From Anaerobacillus sp. (lineage in GTDB: Bacteria; Bacillota; Bacilli; Bacillales; Anaerobacillaceae): a DNA stretch of 7,554 bases. Positions 1-6,807 of the stretch are shown here, in pieces. Numbering within the stretch: position 1 is the first letter of the stretch; each line of letters starts with the position of its first letter. Both the position numbers and the translations under genes were made by a program. The notes under the pieces were generated by a model that was given only the letters and a program-made list of their open reading frames with translations, was not told the DNA's origin and did not search any database. The stretch covers positions 1-7,554 of the forward strand of contig SKSA01000152.1 of NCBI GenBank assembly GCA_007118195.1, in the 5' to 3' direction.

Positions 1-1127
1 TATAACTGGTTCACTAAAAAATTATATAAATCCTGTTCTGATGTTGGCCTAGGGTTAGCTTTGAGAGATCCTGACGACATACTCTCTTCCACAATTTTAT
101 TCACATCTTCAAGTTGAACACCAAAATCTTTGATAGAACTAGGAATCCCTAATTTTGAATTCATCAACCTTATCCAGCTTTCTAATTCGCTAGCACTATT
201 TCCAACACCAATCTCTTTAGCTAGTTTTGAATATTTATCTGCTGATACTTCTTCATTATACCTAATTGCCCATGGTAACAGTGTTCCACAAACCAACCCA
301 TGGGGAATATTAAAATGTAAGCCTATTGAATGAGCTACTCCATGAACGATACCTAAACGAGCATTAGCGAGAGCTATCCCTGCTAAAAGACTTCCTAAAG
401 CCATATCAGTTCTAGCTTGTTTGTCTTCAGGACTATGATATGCAACTAATAAACTTTTAGAAATAAGTTGAGTTGCTTGAAGACTATAGGGTTCTGTTAA
501 TACGGTTGCCCCAACTGAAGTAAAAGATTCTATCGCCTGTGTCAATGCATCCATACCACTCCACGCAGTTATTTTTGGTGGAGAAGACACTGTTAATTCA
601 GGGTCTAAAATTACAACTCTGGCAAGCCACGACCTATCTCCTCTAATACTTTGTTTACTATTTTGTTCTTCAGACAACACAGAATTAGGAGTAGCCTCTG
701 CTCCTGTACCTGAAGTAGTTGGAATTGCTACCCAAGGAATACCATTTTCCGAGATTGTGTGTCCATAGAAGTAATCTTTAACTAATTTTCTGTTTGGAAA
801 CTTAAGACCAGCGACAGCTTTAGCAAGATCCAAAATACTTCCACCACCAACCGCAATAATAAAGTCACCATTATGTTCTTCAACCTTTTTTATTAGTGTT
901 TCTACCTGTTTAACGGTTGGTTCTCCAGAAGATACATGCTCACATATTACCTTAATATCGCAATTACTTAACTCTTGAATAATACCGGTAATTACCTCGG
1001 AATTGACTAATCTTCTTGAGTGAATAACAACTGCTCGTTTTCCAAATGAACATACTTCACTACCAATATTGGCAATACATCCCCATCCAGTAACGATTTT
1101 TTGTGGTACTTCTAATATGCATTGCAT
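1..1127 (-). CDS. Iron-containing (group III-type) alcohol dehydrogenase, 3' end at window edge
   Basis: The reading frame is open from an ATG at 1127 to the left edge: 375 codons, then an incomplete TA-. That could be a stop or Tyr, so the protein is essentially full length (the family is usually about 380-390 residues). The N-terminal Rossmann-like half carries GGGS at 94-97 and the TTSGTGAE stretch at 137-144, both typical of NAD(P) binding. The C-terminal helical half holds the metal site: D193 in MDALTQAIE, H262 in HGVAH and H276 in PHG, with the usual 14-residue spacing between the two histidines. The fourth ligand, normally His four residues after the Asp, is Gln197. NPRP at 358-361 is typical near the C-terminus. 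Family members reversibly oxidise alcohols to aldehydes in the cytosol; the substrate here cannot be told. The start at 1127 gives the family's normal N-terminus, but an in-frame ATG at 1148 adds seven residues and is possible. The gene lies 161 bases after glpD and may be transcribed separately. Confidence 0.9.
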   Translation of the reverse strand, partial: MQCILEVPQKIVTGWGCIANIGSEVCSFGKRAVVIHSRRLVNSEVITGIIQELSNCDIKVICEHVSSGEPTVKQVETLIKKVEEHNGDFIIAVGGGSILDLAKAVAGLKFPNRKLVKDYFYGHTISENGIPWVAIPTTSGTGAEATPNSVLSEEQNSKQSIRGDRSWLARVVILDPELTVSSPPKITAWSGMDALTQAIESFTSVGATVLTEPYSLQATQLISKSLLVAYHSPEDKQARTDMALGSLLAGIALANARLGIVHGVAHSIGLHFNIPHGLVCGTLLPWAIRYNEEVSADKYSKLAKEIGVGNSASELESWIRLMNSKLGIPSSIKDFGVQLEDVNKIVEESMSSGSLKANPRPTSEQDLYNFLVNQL

Positions 1128-1139
1128 TGTATTTTTTCG

Positions 1140-1146
1140 CTCCTCC
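1140..1146 (-). promoter_or_regulatory. Ribosome binding site of the alcohol dehydrogenase
   Basis: GGAGGAG on the minus strand lies 12 bases before the ATG at 1127, which is slightly long. An in-frame ATG at 1148 overlaps this motif and has only a weak AAAGG three bases before it, so 1127 is preferred but not certain. Confidence 0.6.
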
Positions 1147-1159
1147 ATCTACCTTTTTC

Positions 1160-1190
1160 TAAAAATAAAAATAAGGGAACTACCTCCCCT
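1160..1190 (-). terminator. Weak hairpin with T-rich tail after glpD
   Basis: On the minus strand AGGGGA (1190-1185) can pair with TTCCCT (1179-1174), six pairs including one G-T wobble, around the five-base loop GGTAG. A tail of TATTTTTATTTTT follows. It lies about 100 bases after the glpD stop and about 34 before the alcohol dehydrogenase ATG. It could end glpD transcription or attenuate the downstream gene. The stem is short, so a strong effect is uncertain. Confidence 0.4.
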
Positions 1191-1237
1191 GTAAATTAGT
1201 TTTTTAGACACATACTAATCTCACATTTGGGAGGCAG
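1174..1237 (-). promoter_or_regulatory. Possible alternative leader structure before the alcohol dehydrogenase
   Basis: The 161-base gap between glpD and the alcohol dehydrogenase holds a second fold. CTGCCTCCC (1237-1229) can pair with GGGAGGTAG (1188-1180), nine pairs with one G-T wobble, enclosing an inner perfect six-pair stem ATTAGT/ACTAAT (1219-1214 with 1200-1195). This outer pairing uses bases that also form the terminator-like hairpin at 1174-1190, so the two folds exclude each other. It matches no known riboswitch class that I recognise, and no convincing promoter was seen in the gap. Confidence 0.25.
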
Positions 1238-1288
1238 CCCTTTTCCATATTTTAACCCGTTAGATTCTAGGGGCATAATTTATGAACT

Positions 1289-2995
1289 TTATTCATTAAC
1301 TACCATTTTGGGGTTTTCATTATGTTCGCTTGTTAAATAAGTTATATCATCCTCTGGAACTGTAGCATGTTCAATTTCTTTTTCTATTTTGCTTCTATGG
1401 TAATTTAACTGTTCAGATGTCCAATTAAATCGTTTTTTCATATAGTTCAAAACCGGCTCTTTCCATTTACGTACCCAATTAATATTAAAGAAAATCGCAC
1501 TTGTACGTCGGTTAAAGAAATCTACTGGTGTAGCTACCATTTCTTCTTCAATCCCATAAACTAAGGATGCAAATACCATAGGAGTTAGTTGATAATGTTT
1601 TGCTTCATCTCCTATTGTATACATAATTTCATAAACACGATTGACGTTAGTTCCATATAAATTTGCTAATTTACTAGATTCTTCTGGTGATAAACCTAAT
1701 TTAATACCTTCTTTTATTTTTTCGTCCAAAAACTTAGGGAAGTTTTCCGAACCACCAATGTCGCCACCAGAAAGTTTTATTTCTGCTGTTGTACATGGTT
1801 TATTGATGCCAAGTTCCTCACTAACAATATCAGTGATTCTTTGCGCCATTTTTCGATACCCAGTTAGTTTTCCGCCAGCGATGGAAATTAAACCTGAATG
1901 AGAAATAAAAACTTCATCTTTTCTTGAAATTTCCGAAGCACTTTTTCCTTCTTCGTGGATAAGCGGTCGTAATCCTGTCCAGCACGATTCAATGTCCTTT
2001 ATATTAAGCTTTACATTCGGAAACATGAAATTAACTGCAGCAATAATATAATCACGATCCTCGACTGTCATTCTTGGTTCAGCAATGTCATTGTTATAAT
2101 ATGTGTCTGTTGTACCTACGTAAGTTTTACCGTCACGCGGAATTGCAAACATCATTCTCCCATCGCTTTCTGTATCAAAATAAACGGCTTGTTTTAACGG
2201 AAAGCGTGATTGATCAATAACCAGGTGAACACCTTTTGTTAAATGTAGAAATTTCCCTTTTTTTGAATTGTCTTTTTCACGAATAGTATCTACCCAAGGG
2301 CCAGCGGCATTTACTATTTTTTTAGCACGAACAACAACTGATTCACCCGATAATTGATCGACAACTTTAACACCTACTACTTTACCATTCTCATAAATTA
2401 ATTTATCAGCTTTTGCATAGTTTACAGCTACTACTCCTCGAGCTACTGCTTCTTTCATAATTTCTAATGTAAGCCTAGCATCATCGGTTTTATATTCAAC
2501 ATATACTCCACTACCCTTAAGCTTATCTTTACGAAGCAATGGCTCTTTTTCTATCGTTTGTTTTTTATTTAACATATAGCGACGTTCAGATTTTTTAACG
2601 CCTGCCAAGAAATCATAAGCTTTTAGTCCAACGGATGTCGCAAACTTACCAAAGGTTCCACCTTCAATCATTGGTAGTAACATCCACTCTGGTGTCGTTA
2701 CGTGCGGTGCATTTTCATAAACAATCGCCCGTTCTTTCCCAACTTCTGCTACTAATTTTACCTCAAACTGTTTTAAATAACGTAAACCACCATGAACTAA
2801 TTTTGTTGAGCGACTAGATGTCCCAGCACCAAAATCTTGCATTTCAATTAAACCTGTTTTAATACCACGAACATTTGCATCTAAAGCTATCCCTGCTCCA
2901 GTAATACCCCCACCAATTACTAACAGGTCGAGCTCTGTATTATTTAATTCTTTTAAATAAGTAGAACGTTGTATACTTGAAAACGGTTTTGCCAT
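1289..2995 (-). CDS. glpD: Aerobic glycerol-3-phosphate dehydrogenase (FAD-dependent)
   Basis: GlpD oxidises sn-glycerol 3-phosphate to dihydroxyacetone phosphate at the inner face of the membrane and passes electrons to quinone. The 568-residue product has the FAD-binding GGGITGAG at 28-35, the AGTSSRSTKLVHGGLRYL segment at 57-74, a central DAO-type oxidoreductase domain with GLRPL at 341-345, GGKLTGYR at 374-381, and a C-terminal GlpD cap domain from about 415. The sequence agrees closely along its length with Bacillus GlpD as I remember it (about 555 residues), with a C-terminal tail about 15-20 residues longer. The start at 2995 is chosen because AAGGGGTG lies eight bases before it; an in-frame ATG ten codons upstream (3025) has no ribosome site and lies in the T-tail of the leader hairpin. 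Its position after an importer and a phosphatase suggests a specialised route for an imported phosphate ester, perhaps beside another glpD elsewhere, which cannot be seen here. Confidence 0.97.
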   Translation of the reverse strand: MAKPFSSIQRSTYLKELNNTELDLLVIGGGITGAGIALDANVRGIKTGLIEMQDFGAGTSSRSTKLVHGGLRYLKQFEVKLVAEVGKERAIVYENAPHVTTPEWMLLPMIEGGTFGKFATSVGLKAYDFLAGVKKSERRYMLNKKQTIEKEPLLRKDKLKGSGVYVEYKTDDARLTLEIMKEAVARGVVAVNYAKADKLIYENGKVVGVKVVDQLSGESVVVRAKKIVNAAGPWVDTIREKDNSKKGKFLHLTKGVHLVIDQSRFPLKQAVYFDTESDGRMMFAIPRDGKTYVGTTDTYYNNDIAEPRMTVEDRDYIIAAVNFMFPNVKLNIKDIESCWTGLRPLIHEEGKSASEISRKDEVFISHSGLISIAGGKLTGYRKMAQRITDIVSEELGINKPCTTAEIKLSGGDIGGSENFPKFLDEKIKEGIKLGLSPEESSKLANLYGTNVNRVYEIMYTIGDEAKHYQLTPMVFASLVYGIEEEMVATPVDFFNRRTSAIFFNINWVRKWKEPVLNYMKKRFNWTSEQLNYHRSKIEKEIEHATVPEDDITYLTSEHNENPKMVVNE

Positions 2996-3003
2996 TTTGT
3001 AAA

Positions 3004-3011
3004 CACCCCTT
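3004..3011 (-). promoter_or_regulatory. Ribosome binding site that sets the glpD start
   Basis: AAGGGGTG on the minus strand, eight bases before the ATG at 2995. Nothing similar precedes the upstream in-frame ATG at 3025, so this site decides the start. Confidence 0.75.
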
Positions 3012-3022
3012 TTACTATTACA

Positions 3023-3082
3023 CATAAAAGTAAAGAGACCACAACTGCTCTACCAATAACTTGACAGAGCGTTGTGGTCTCT
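3023..3082 (-). terminator. Strong stem-loop terminator in the glpD leader, candidate GlpP-type antitermination site
   Basis: Minus-strand arms AGAGACCACAAC (3082-3071) and GTTGTGGTCTCT (3045-3034) pair perfectly over 12 bases. After a single-base bulge (3046) five more pairs, GCTCT with AGAGC, continue to a 14-base loop (3065-3052). The T-rich tail TTTACTTTT follows at once. The tail ends about 28 bases before the glpD ATG, leaving no room for a promoter between hairpin and gene, so glpD transcripts must pass through it. In Bacillus subtilis the glpD leader contains a terminator relieved by the antiterminator GlpP with glycerol 3-phosphate; the same placement is seen here. It may also end the importer-phosphatase transcript. 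Antitermination is inferred, the hairpin is seen. Confidence 0.8.
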
Positions 3083-3128
3083 CCTAATCTCCGACCGATT
3101 ATTAACTTATACTTTCTTGAATTAAACC

Positions 3129-3902
3129 TTATATATTGGCAATATCTTTAATACTGCTTAGTGTAAATTTAGGATTATCTTCTGTTGTTGCCAACATATT
3201 TTCAGTAGTAATTCCAGTTAAAACAAGAACACTATTCATTCCAAAATCGTTCCCCATTTTAATATCTGTTTCTAACCGGTCCCCTACCATATAACATTGA
3301 GAACGATCCAATCCTAGAGTTTCAATTGCTGTAGCAGCTGCAATTTCTGAAGGTTTCCCAACAACATAGTCAACTTTTACTCCAGTTGCACCTTCGATCG
3401 CACCAATCATTGCTCCACAATCAGGAATTTGACCAACTTCCATCGGACAAGTTCGATCTGGGTTTGTGGCAACAATTTTTGCTCCATTACTCCATGCTTG
3501 GTAAGCATTATTCAATTTTTCATAACTAAATTCTCGATCCCAAGACATAACAACAATCTTAGCCTCTAGTGGACTAGAAGTAATAGAAATTGAATTTAAC
3601 TCCAGTTCTTCAAAAAGTGGTTGCTCACCAATCACATACACTTTTTCATCTTTTTTTAATTCATTTTTTAAAAACTTAGCTAAAATAAAGTTAGAATTTA
3701 AAACTTCCTCTAAATGCGTATCGATGCCCATTTCATTTAGTTTTTCTACGTAAGAATGACGTGTAGCAATCGGTTTATTAGATAAGAATACTACCTTATC
3801 TCCTCTTCTTTTTAGAGAATTAATTGCCTCGGCTGCTCCATCGATTAGTTTATCTCCAAGATAAACTGTTCCATCAAGATCAAAGATAAACCCCTTGGTC
3901 AT
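3129..3902 (-). CDS. HAD-superfamily (subclass IIA, NagD/AraL-like) sugar- or glycerol-phosphate phosphatase
   Basis: A 257-residue cytosolic phosphatase. Motif I is DLDGT with nucleophile D8 and acid D10; motif II is Ser41 in FLSN; motif III is K183 in VGKP; motif IV is GDRLETD with D208 and D213. The segment between motifs II and III, including the NPDRTCP...GAMIGAIE stretch (about 147-170), is the C2a cap of HAD-IIA enzymes. It resembles Bacillus AraL along its length. Family members hydrolyse small phosphate esters; one, mycobacterial Rv1692, acts on glycerol 3-phosphate. The specific substrate here is unknown. The start at 3902 is chosen because GGAGG lies five bases before it; an ATG at 3914, directly after the permease stop, would add four residues but has no ribosome site. 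The gene follows the permease by 12 bases, so it is co-expressed with the importer, and a role on the imported substrate is likely. Confidence 0.9.
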   Translation of the reverse strand: MTKGFIFDLDGTVYLGDKLIDGAAEAINSLKRRGDKVVFLSNKPIATRHSYVEKLNEMGIDTHLEEVLNSNFILAKFLKNELKKDEKVYVIGEQPLFEELELNSISITSSPLEAKIVVMSWDREFSYEKLNNAYQAWSNGAKIVATNPDRTCPMEVGQIPDCGAMIGAIEGATGVKVDYVVGKPSEIAAATAIETLGLDRSQCYMVGDRLETDIKMGNDFGMNSVLVLTGITTENMLATTEDNPKFTLSSIKDIANI

Positions 3903-3907
3903 ATTAA

Positions 3908-3912
3908 CCTCC
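3908..3912 (-). promoter_or_regulatory. Ribosome binding site that sets the phosphatase start
   Basis: GGAGG on the minus strand, five bases before the ATG at 3902. It overlaps the alternative ATG at 3914 (ATGGAGG), which argues that the shorter protein is the one made. Confidence 0.7.
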
Positions 3913-3914
3913 AT

Positions 3915-5663
3915 TTAGTAAAGTCTATTTTTCGAGAAACGATTTGCAAAAGCTTGAAGTCCAAGTACTACTACAATAATTAAAATTGCCATTGCAGATG
4001 CAGTATAGAAATCACCACGTAATAAGCTTTGGAATACAACTAAGCTCATTGGCGCTAAGTCTGATGGTGCTAATAATACAGTAACACTCGTTTCTTTAAT
4101 AACAGTAATGAATACAAGAATCGAACCTGCTGCAATTCCTGGCAACATTAGCGGTCCAATGATTGTTACCGCTGCTAGTAATGGTGATGCTCCTAGGTTT
4201 ACAGCCGCTTCCTCAATGTCTTTTTTAATCGACATCATTGTACCCATCGTTGAACGTATCATGTACGGCATTCTTCGGATTGTATAAGCTACAATTAATA
4301 ATAGCGCTGTCCCTGTTAATTGTAACGGAGCAGTGTTGAACGTTTGAATTAACGCTATACCTAGTGCGATACCAGGAACAATTAAAGGAATAGAAGCTAT
4401 AAAGTCTAGTTTTGCAGCACCACGACGTACAACAAAATATGAAACAAATGTTGCAATAACAACACTTAAAATCAGTGCACCAACAGCTAACATAACACTG
4501 TTCCAAATGTTATTCGAAGAACTTGTAAAGATCCTTTGGTAATGCGCTAAGGTAAGTCCATCAGGAAGTGCCCCATGCCCCCAAGTTGTTGAGATTGATT
4601 GCAAAAATACTGTTAAGATTGTAAGCAACGGCATTAATACAACCACACTAGTATAGATTGCTAAACTAGTAGTTACTACTTTATTATCATTTAGTTTTTG
4701 CATTTTCGGTTTACCAGATAAAGTTCCATAGTCTCTCCCTTTTGTTACTAAACGTTGTAACCAGAAGAAGAACCCTGCAACAAGAACCATAATAACTGTT
4801 AAAATTGCTGCACCTGCCCAGTTAAAGAAGCCTGCAATTTCACGATATGCTTCAACAACAATTAAGTTTAAATCAGGTGGTGACATAATAATTGGTGTAC
4901 CGAAGTCAGAAAAACTAACCGTAAAAATTAACAATGCACTTGAAATAATTCCTGGTATTGCTAATGGGAACGTAACAAAAATCATTGTGATCCAGTTTTT
5001 AGCTCCCATGTTTTGAGATGCTTCCTCTAATGTAACATCACTCGCTTTGAAGGCAGCAACCATTGGCCATAAAGCAAACGGGAAAAAGAAGAAAACTTGA
5101 ACTAACACAATTCCTGTCATTGAATATACGTTAAACAGGACACCGTCTCCCCCGAATGCCTGATATATATTCGTAAACCATCCTGTACGACCGAACATTA
5201 AGATAAATCCAGCTGCCGATACAAATGTTGGAACAATTAACGGAATTGTACAAAGAGCAGCAAAAGTTTTCTTAAACGGCATAGTCGTTCTTGCAAAAGC
5301 ATAAGCAATAGGAAAACACATAACAATAACTAATAGAGCTACACCTAATGCAAGAGCTAAGCTGTTTACTAATGCTTTAAAATAAGTTCCACCAGCTAAA
5401 AGCTTCATATAATGCTCTAGTGAAGAGTTTGATAAACGCTCTACTGTTGTCGACATAATTTCAGGATTTACTAGTGAACCAAATATATTAATAGGCATCC
5501 CTGTAAAACTTACTAAGAAAACAGAGAATAAAGGGATAATGAGAAATAGTGCAAAGAAACCTAAAATCGCCCATTTTAAAACTGACAAATAATCAAGACG
5601 GTCAAGAATACTTGCTTTTTTCGTTTTAACTTCAACTTTTTGATTATTTAATTCTGGTTTCAT
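3915..5663 (-). CDS. ABC transporter permease, two fused membrane domains (Fe3+/2-aminoethylphosphonate type)
   Basis: A 582-residue integral membrane protein made of two permease domains in tandem, each with about six hydrophobic segments, joined by a hydrophilic linker near 305-328. Each half carries an EAA loop that contacts the ATPase: E213-E214-A215 with G220 and P237-G238, and E484-E485-A486 with G491 and P508-G509. SFSDFGTP at 250-257 is typical of the FbpB/PhnV-like group. Such fused permeases supply both halves of the channel for one importer, so no second permease gene is needed. Its ATG overlaps the ATPase stop (ATGA), indicating translational coupling; no good ribosome site precedes it. 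The family includes transporters for ferric iron, 2-aminoethylphosphonate and, in AfuB, sugar phosphates, so the fold does not fix the substrate. Confidence 0.93.
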   Translation of the reverse strand: MKPELNNQKVEVKTKKASILDRLDYLSVLKWAILGFFALFLIIPLFSVFLVSFTGMPINIFGSLVNPEIMSTTVERLSNSSLEHYMKLLAGGTYFKALVNSLALALGVALLVIVMCFPIAYAFARTTMPFKKTFAALCTIPLIVPTFVSAAGFILMFGRTGWFTNIYQAFGGDGVLFNVYSMTGIVLVQVFFFFPFALWPMVAAFKASDVTLEEASQNMGAKNWITMIFVTFPLAIPGIISSALLIFTVSFSDFGTPIIMSPPDLNLIVVEAYREIAGFFNWAGAAILTVIMVLVAGFFFWLQRLVTKGRDYGTLSGKPKMQKLNDNKVVTTSLAIYTSVVVLMPLLTILTVFLQSISTTWGHGALPDGLTLAHYQRIFTSSSNNIWNSVMLAVGALILSVVIATFVSYFVVRRGAAKLDFIASIPLIVPGIALGIALIQTFNTAPLQLTGTALLLIVAYTIRRMPYMIRSTMGTMMSIKKDIEEAAVNLGASPLLAAVTIIGPLMLPGIAAGSILVFITVIKETSVTVLLAPSDLAPMSLVVFQSLLRGDFYTASAMAILIIVVVLGLQAFANRFSKNRLY

Positions 5664-6784
5664 ATTAGCAACACCCGCTCCGGATCAATTTTCAATTTCA
5701 CGTCTGCTCCAGGTGGTAACACCGGAGTTCCCGGTTCAAATGTTTGATCAATCATTATTTCATGGTTCCCTACCATTACATCATATCTAATTTGCGCCCC
5801 TAAATACGTAGAGATTTTCACCTTCCCTTTAAGGACATTCTCACCGTCTTTTATCTTTCCGTTTGAAGAAAGCTCAATACTTTCAGGACGAATCATTACT
5901 TTAACATCTTTTTTATCTAATTTAATATTTGATTTTAATATCACGTCACCAATATTAACAACGCTTCCTTCTTTTGTTGATTCTTTAATTTGCCCTTCAA
6001 AAATATTTGATGATCCAACAAAGTCGGCAACAAACGGTGTTTGGGGATTACTATAAAGCTCTGTTGGTGTAGCTATTTGGACGACTTCACCATCTTTCAT
6101 TACTGCTACACGATCCGCCATACTCATCGCTTCCTCTTGATCATGTGTTACGAAAATCGTTGTAATGCCAACTTCCTGTTGAATGCGACGTATCGTAGTA
6201 CGCATTGAGTTTCGGAGCTTCTTGTCCAAGTTTGAAAGTGGTTCATCCATTAATAAAACAGACGGTTCCATAACTAATGCACGCGCTAATGCAACACGTT
6301 GTTGTTGTCCGCCTGACAACTCATTAACACCACGTTCAACGTATTTATCTAGCTCAACATAACTTAATGCATCCATAACTTTTTGCTCTATAGTTTTCGA
6401 AGGCTTCGCTAATCGTTTACTCATTAAGCGAGCAAAGCTTTTCAATTTTGTTGCTGGCCCACCTTGATATAACTCTCTTACAGTTAAGCTATAGGCAACA
6501 TTTTCAAAAACATTATAGTGTGGAAATAAAGCATAACTTTGGAAAACCATCCCACAGTTTCTCTTATTCGCTGTAATATTATTAACTACGTTATTTCCAA
6601 TTAAAATTTCTCCTGACGATGGATCTTCAAAACCTGCAATACATCTCATCGTTGTCGTTTTACCACAGCCAGAAGGCCCGAGAAGGGCGAAAAATTCACC
6701 CTCCTCGATATTTATATTTACATTATTTAATGCGACAACATCATCATATTTTTTAATTAAATTTTTTACTTTTACTGAACCCAT
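5660..6784 (-). CDS. ABC transporter ATP-binding protein with TOBE domain (PotA/FbpC-like)
   Basis: The 374-residue motor subunit binds and hydrolyses ATP on the cytosolic side of the permease. All core motifs are intact: Walker A GPSGCGKT at 36-43, Q-loop Gln82, signature LSGGQ at 156-160, Walker B LLMDEP at 177-182, D-loop SNLD at 184-187 and switch His214. A C-terminal TOBE-type domain covers about 280-372, as in importers for polyamines, iron and phosphonates. Residues about 105-135 form a basic insertion between the Q-loop and the signature, roughly 20 residues longer than usual. The start at 6784 is set by GAGGAGG six bases upstream; a longer frame from 6829 would add 15 residues overlapping the binding-protein gene and is unlikely. 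It follows the binding-protein stop by 23 bases and overlaps the permease by four. Confidence 0.95.
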   Translation of the reverse strand: MGSVKVKNLIKKYDDVVALNNVNINIEEGEFFALLGPSGCGKTTTMRCIAGFEDPSSGEILIGNNVVNNITANKRNCGMVFQSYALFPHYNVFENVAYSLTVRELYQGGPATKLKSFARLMSKRLAKPSKTIEQKVMDALSYVELDKYVERGVNELSGGQQQRVALARALVMEPSVLLMDEPLSNLDKKLRNSMRTTIRRIQQEVGITTIFVTHDQEEAMSMADRVAVMKDGEVVQIATPTELYSNPQTPFVADFVGSSNIFEGQIKESTKEGSVVNIGDVILKSNIKLDKKDVKVMIRPESIELSSNGKIKDGENVLKGKVKISTYLGAQIRYDVMVGNHEIMIDQTFEPGTPVLPPGADVKLKIDPERVLLI

Positions 6785-6790
6785 GACGTT

Positions 6791-6797
6791 CCTCCTC
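6791..6797 (-). promoter_or_regulatory. Ribosome binding site that sets the ATPase start
   Basis: GAGGAGG on the minus strand, six bases before the ATG at 6784, within the 23-base gap after the binding-protein stop. It favours 6784 over the in-frame ATG at 6829. Confidence 0.8.
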
Positions 6798-6807
6798 AAA
6801 TTTACGA

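Noticed and set aside
130..333. Open frame on the plus strand opposite the alcohol dehydrogenase
   Set aside because: It is antisense to a clear conserved gene, has no ribosome site or recognisable domain, and is a chance frame.
1176..1192. AGGGGAGGTAG as a T-box motif
   Set aside because: It lacks the conserved T-box core (AGGGTGGTACCGCG), and the gap is too short for a full T-box leader.
1229..1240. GC-rich block before the alcohol dehydrogenase as a sigma-54 promoter
   Set aside because: The GG and GC elements are not present with the required spacing, and no enhancer-like repeats are seen.
2996..3025. Ten-codon N-terminal extension of GlpD from the ATG at 3025
   Set aside because: No ribosome site upstream, the codon sits in the T-tail of the leader hairpin, and the good site at 3004-3011 serves the ATG at 2995.
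4225..4506. Minus-strand open frame of 93 codons in another frame of the permease
   Set aside because: Cys-rich, low-complexity product typical of an out-of-frame reading of membrane-protein codons; the permease frame explains the region fully.
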